Below are positions 60,901 to 64,000 of a DNA stretch of 64,000 bases, piece after piece. A program made the translations under genes and the position numbers. Origin of the DNA: Neodontobutis hainanensis (taxonomy: Eukaryota > Chordata > Actinopteri > Gobiiformes > Odontobutidae). The DNA is taken from assembly GCA_024349245.1 (NCBI GenBank), contig JALDNG010000001.1:508001-572000 (forward strand). Direction: 5' to 3'. The notes beneath the pieces were generated by a model. The model saw only the letters and a list, made by a program, of their open reading frames with translations, had not been told where the DNA came from and searched no databases. Positions within the stretch are counted from its first letter, which is position 1; each line of letters begins with the position of its first letter.

Positions 60901-63653
60901 GGTGAAGGAAACCACAGAGCAAATATCACTTTTTTATGCCCTCAGGTAACCACATAGATTGTCCAGATTATATTTTTTAAAAATCACACAGAACTGTCTT
61001 TAACAGATGCTCTCTTTTTATTTTGCTGCCTCGTCACCTCAGATAAACAATGTGAAGTCTGGAGGCATTAGATTAGCTTCTAAAGTGTTTTATTGGCCAG
61101 ATGTACCTTTACTCAAGCAAGTGTCTTTATTGCTGTCAGTTGTAGGACATTTAACAAATGGCTCTCAGTGTTTGTCATATATTAGTTGCAGGAATGGAGT
61201 TTCTCACTGAGTGGACGTGGCCTTAATCCAGAATGTGAGGAGCCAGTAAGCATCTCATCCAAGATTGGCTCCAACGCTTCCATCTGTATTCCCTTCACAA
61301 ACCCCACTGAGCTCCAGGCTGTGCTCAAAATCACACTTACAGGTCACAGGCACACATTCAGTAAAATAATTGTCCTTAGCACTTACATGTAACATATACA
61401 GGAACTCACTGCAGGTTTGCCAATTTTTTTTTTTCTTTTTCCAGATAAAAACCCAAAGGTCGACCAGAACAACAACTCCGGTGCAAAAGACAGAAATGAT
61501 TTCACAATCCCAATGATCCAAACAGAAGGTGTGTTATAATCAACATGACATTTATGTCGAGTCAATGGCCCGAGATACTTCAGAGGCAGGTGTACACAGT
61601 GCTAACTTGGTGATGTGGTGACAGGCATACAGATAGATGCAGGAGCCAGCATTGATGTTCCTGTTGTGTTTACACCAACTTCTATGGAGCTAAAAAAAGC
61701 TTGGCTCTGCATCACTATGACCCTTCCTGGCAACAACTCCACCTTTACCACAAGTAGTAAGAGGTTTGTGTGTTTCCTATTTCATGTTTCCTCTGTATTC
61801 TTTTTATTCATTATGAAAACGTCAATCCCTACTGGCTCAGATAGCTCATATTAAAACATAAAACATCTGATATACTCAAAATTACTTCAACGAAACCAAA
61901 AGCAGGAAAGTGTATTTGAATGGTATTTAAATTGAATTCAAAATGTAATATTCATTTAGGTAATTTTGTACTTTGGAACATGTTTTTAATAAGTCAAATG
62001 TAATCATAAAGCTGTACTGCCTGAAATGCTGAAGTGAGAAACACGTATCACACCTTTATTTTAGGTCAGCTCAGGATTTGTCCACCATCTGTTGGATTTA
62101 TCCACTCTGTGGGATTCCCACAGAAGTGCCTGTTGAGAACCCACCGCTTGGCATAATTCAGTGTGAAGCAGGCTGCCAGCTGGAAAAGAAAGTGGTTGTA
62201 CTGCTTGCTGGATGTGTGCTGGGAAATCAAGAAGGTGTGTTTAATGGAGTATTTTCTTTTGGATCTAACAGTAAATGAATTAGAAAATAATTTGAAAGGT
62301 TCATTAGATATAAAAAAAATACATGCAAGACATCTACACAAATGGCATTTTAACATTAAATACCTCCATACAAAATAGTTTCTCAAGTGATAAAGGAAGA
62401 CTTCCTGTGCGAGGTACGTTCAGAGCGTGAAGCAGAGCATTTGGATGTGGAAGACTGCCTTTCTGCCAGTGTTGAATCAGCAACGAAAGACCCTGACTCC
62501 GGCATCATAAAACTCACCCTTCATCTCATCTACAGTCCACTCAAGCCATGCAAGTTACAGTAAGCTTATGCAAATCCATTCACTCACTATGTTAACCCCA
62601 CACTTCAGTCTTGCAAAATAACTAAACCACATTTTTTGAAGCCACACAGTCAAAAAACACAAATGCACAGAGGAGTTAAAGTGGATTGTTCCAAACAGAA
62701 ACAGTTTCACATATGCCCACAGGCGACATAAAACAGACAACAAATACATACTGTGAAGGAAAGCAACAAAAATATGCTAACAATGAGACATGAGGCACCT
62801 TCTCTAATACACAAGCAACATTCTTTTAAAAAGACAACAGAGACAGTGTTTGCCTCTTCTGTGTAAACCACTGATAATGCACTTGAACCTTTCCAAGTAA
62901 ACACTGCATTCATTTATAGCGTCTCCCCTCTTCCACTAGAGAAAGTGTCTTTCCTCACTGCTCTGTTCTGCTCCTGTCGCCTTCTTAAGGTGGACCCATC
63001 TGCATTCATTTGTTACTGTCTGCATGTGCTGAGTCTTAATGTTAGAAGCTAAAGGTTGCACAGGCCAGCTTGTTCGTCGCCTCCAGTATTGTTTAACATT
63101 GAACATTCTGTGCTTGGTCATGTTCTCACAAACAAATAGAAAATTAACTATTTTTGTCAGAATACTTAATAGTATGCTGCTGAAACGTACTTTGCGCCCA
63201 ATGTCATCTGTACTGTACGTCGCATGTGACACCCCCCCTGAGTGAACAGTGCATTCATTTATCAGCAGCTGTCTTCATCTGTGGGGTCCATTAATGAGGC
63301 GTGCCCTGGCAGAATCAATACCTCGGAGAGCTAATGACTTCTCCATGAGGAAATGATGGGGGGGTGTGGCGCCTCTAATCGGATCCTCCATTATCTACAT
63401 ACTATTTCTCTACTGTTGAAAATATAATAACTTGAGCATGAATGATAATGCGCTGGTTGGGATTGTTTGAAGCAGTTGTATGCAGTCAGTAATTTGTAAT
63501 CTGTTATGGTGGTCAGCAAGCTTCTGTTAAAGTCTAGTTTAGTAAATCATATCAATGTTTACCCACAACTGTGGTTAGGCAGCCTTTTGTATCTATCTTT
63601 TGTATTCTTTTTGATCTATTGTAGACATCGTCATACCATCATGAACAAACGTA

Positions 63654-63705
<52 letters not shown>

Positions 63706-64000
63706 TCAGGTACAATGCAGTACTGACTGTGAAGTGTGTGTCTGGAGGCTCTTGGGAGTTCCCAGTCACACTGATTTCCACAAAGCCTGTGTTTGATGAT
63801 GTCATCCACATTGAAGCGCCTGAGTTGGGGAAAACATCAGCTGTGGGCTTTCGTCTCACAAGCACTACCAAGTTTGTCTGTTTTTCTAGTCAATTCTCAC
63901 AGTGTTTTCTAGCAGTGTTATTTTGTTTTATAGAATTTTTAAAAGCTTTGAAGATGAATTTATTGCTTTCTTTGTTTGTCTGTATTTCCAGGAGGCCAGA
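43089..64000 (+). CDS. cfap47: Cilia and flagella associated protein 47 (3' partial, 66 exons seen)
   Basis: Giant axonemal protein required for sperm flagella and linked to the central apparatus. Start ATG 43089-43091 has a strong context (A at -3, G at +4); the protein begins MAEKCVRVDPPVIKFNDI. About 2,930 codons are visible against about 3,190 aa in human, so the gene runs only a little beyond the window. The protein is a chain of ASH/Hydin-like Ig-fold domains with repeated features such as VDFG or FGxV strands, FxP loops and GxGL turns. A single calponin-homology domain lies near residues 1,690-1,820 (exons 36-38), the position expected for CFAP47. Phases agree across all listed exons, given in the three segment entries. 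HYDIN, CFAP65 and DLEC1 share ASH domains but lack this single central CH domain. Confidence 0.93.
44970..45041 (-). tRNA. tRNA-Asp (anticodon GTC)
   Basis: 72-nt cloverleaf on the minus strand starting TCCTCGTTAG. Acceptor arms TCCTCGT and ACGGGGA pair (one G-U) with discriminator G. Anticodon GTC (plus 45006-45008) sits in CCTGTCACG. The T arm is GGGGTTCAATTCCCC. An oligo-T terminator follows on the minus strand (plus A-run 44949-44959). It lies antisense within cfap47 intron 7 and all stems look intact. Confidence 0.97.
52080..53962 (+). other. cfap47: cfap47 exons 31-38: linker and calponin-homology domain
   Basis: Exons: 52080-52305, 52392-52451, 52532-52669, 52753-52834, 52943-53038, 53136-53316, 53391-53488, 53846-53962. 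The segment includes RWFSLFGWANGPHPISVPHT, a Ser-rich linker, then the CH domain: RSWTDLLLRIYKVFVLCRV, ELQLLSWLNLKYE, WIVNFDLDLTDGLVLAAVLA and ESMEQILHNNIIVVQALTTL. CH domains bind actin or microtubules; here an axonemal microtubule role is inferred. Confidence 0.88.
58152..58222 (-). tRNA. tRNA-Gly (anticodon GCC)
   Basis: 71-nt tRNA on the minus strand: GCATTGG/CCAATGC acceptor stem with discriminator A, D arm TTCAGTGGTAGAA, anticodon GCC (plus 58188-58190), T arm CCGGGTTCGATTCCCGG. TTTT follows a few bases downstream (plus 58141-58144). It lies antisense in the cfap47 intron 57754-58455 and appears functional. Confidence 0.97.
59614..59685 (-). pseudogene. Degenerate initiator tRNA-Met (CAT) copy
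   Basis: 72 nt on the minus strand closely matching vertebrate initiator tRNA-Met: GGGCCCATAACCCAGAGG anticodon arm and GATGGATCGAAGCCATC T arm. Departures: a C-U mismatch in the acceptor stem (CTCTTCT instead of CTCTGCT), an A-C mismatch in the D stem, and a U-G first pair in the anticodon stem. It lies antisense in the cfap47 intron between 59558 and 59877. It is more likely a decaying copy than a working gene. Confidence 0.7.
63657..63700. repeat. (TG)22 microsatellite next to a cfap47 splice acceptor
   Basis: The repeat ends nine bases before exon 65 (TATATTCAG|GTAC). It therefore takes the place of the normal pyrimidine tract. Confidence 0.95.

Larger units (their letters stand above)
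54030..64000 (+). other. cfap47: cfap47 exons 39-66: C-terminal ASH domains
   Basis: Exons: 54030-54164, 54433-54545, 54992-55139, 55374-55462, 55556-55624, 55993-56057, 56140-56279, 56506-56602, 56684-56904, 57021-57129, 57220-57347, 57428-57493, 57610-57753, 58456-58629, 58805-58916, 59335-59367, 59464-59558, 59877-60052, 60162-60269, 60377-60488, 60841-60945, 61192-61342, 61445-61528, 61625-61763, 62065-62234, 62379-62559, 63710-63871, 63992-64000 (cut). The 58456 acceptor was chosen for its pyrimidine tract (CTTTCTCCCCAACCCCCAG) and the restored GKLTLHNDFNGTE strand. The intron 62560-63709 shows no gene. Confidence 0.85.

Noticed and set aside
61043..61120. Possible extra cfap47 exon of 78 nt, in frame
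   Set aside because: It would break an ASH-domain strand (FLCPQ joined directly to EWSFSLSG), and its donor GTGTCT is weak.

Overview
The window is nuclear genomic DNA from a ray-finned (teleost-like) fish. Evidence: compact spliced vertebrate genes, a tRNA-derived SINE with the common fish tail, an IR/DR-type Tc1 element, another abundant fish interspersed repeat, and long CA/GT, TA and ATT microsatellites. All genes were read as conserved exons bounded by GT/AG splice sites, and codon phase was checked across every junction reported except the unresolved 5' end of fam117b.

Layout. (1) 1-16.26 kb, + strand: bmpr2 (BMP type II receptor) from exon 2 to the 3' UTR; exon 1 with the signal peptide lies upstream. 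(2) 17.4-23.2 kb, +: fam117b, with its N-terminal coding part unresolved. (3) 23.9-30.8 kb, -: ica1l, complete, tail-to-tail with fam117b. (4) 31.25-34.7 kb, -: wdr12, complete (423 aa). (5) 35.2-39.25 kb, -: nop58, complete (534 aa), with four intronic box C/D snoRNAs of the SNORD11 and SNORD70 types. (6) 39.7-42.86 kb, +: nufip1, complete, head-to-head with nop58. (7) 43.09-64.0 kb, +: cfap47, a giant cilia/flagella gene, 66 exons seen and cut by the window end. Its introns hold antisense tRNA-Asp(GTC), tRNA-Gly(GCC) and a degenerate initiator-tRNA-Met copy.

How the genes fit together. bmpr2-fam117b-ica1l-wdr12 matches the human 2q33 order. wdr12, nop58, its snoRNAs and nufip1 form an uninterrupted 11-kb ribosome-biogenesis neighbourhood. 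WDR12 belongs to the PeBoW complex for the 60S subunit, NOP58 is a core box C/D snoRNP protein, NUFIP1 is a box C/D snoRNP assembly factor, and the four snoRNAs are predicted to guide methylation of two 18S rRNA nucleotides three apart.

No unknown gene system is evident. The most interesting signals are a bmpr2 splice donor lying inside a (GT)55 microsatellite that ends in a perfect GTAAGT donor, the nop58/snoRNA/nufip1 arrangement, and several regulatory or repeat oddities in introns.
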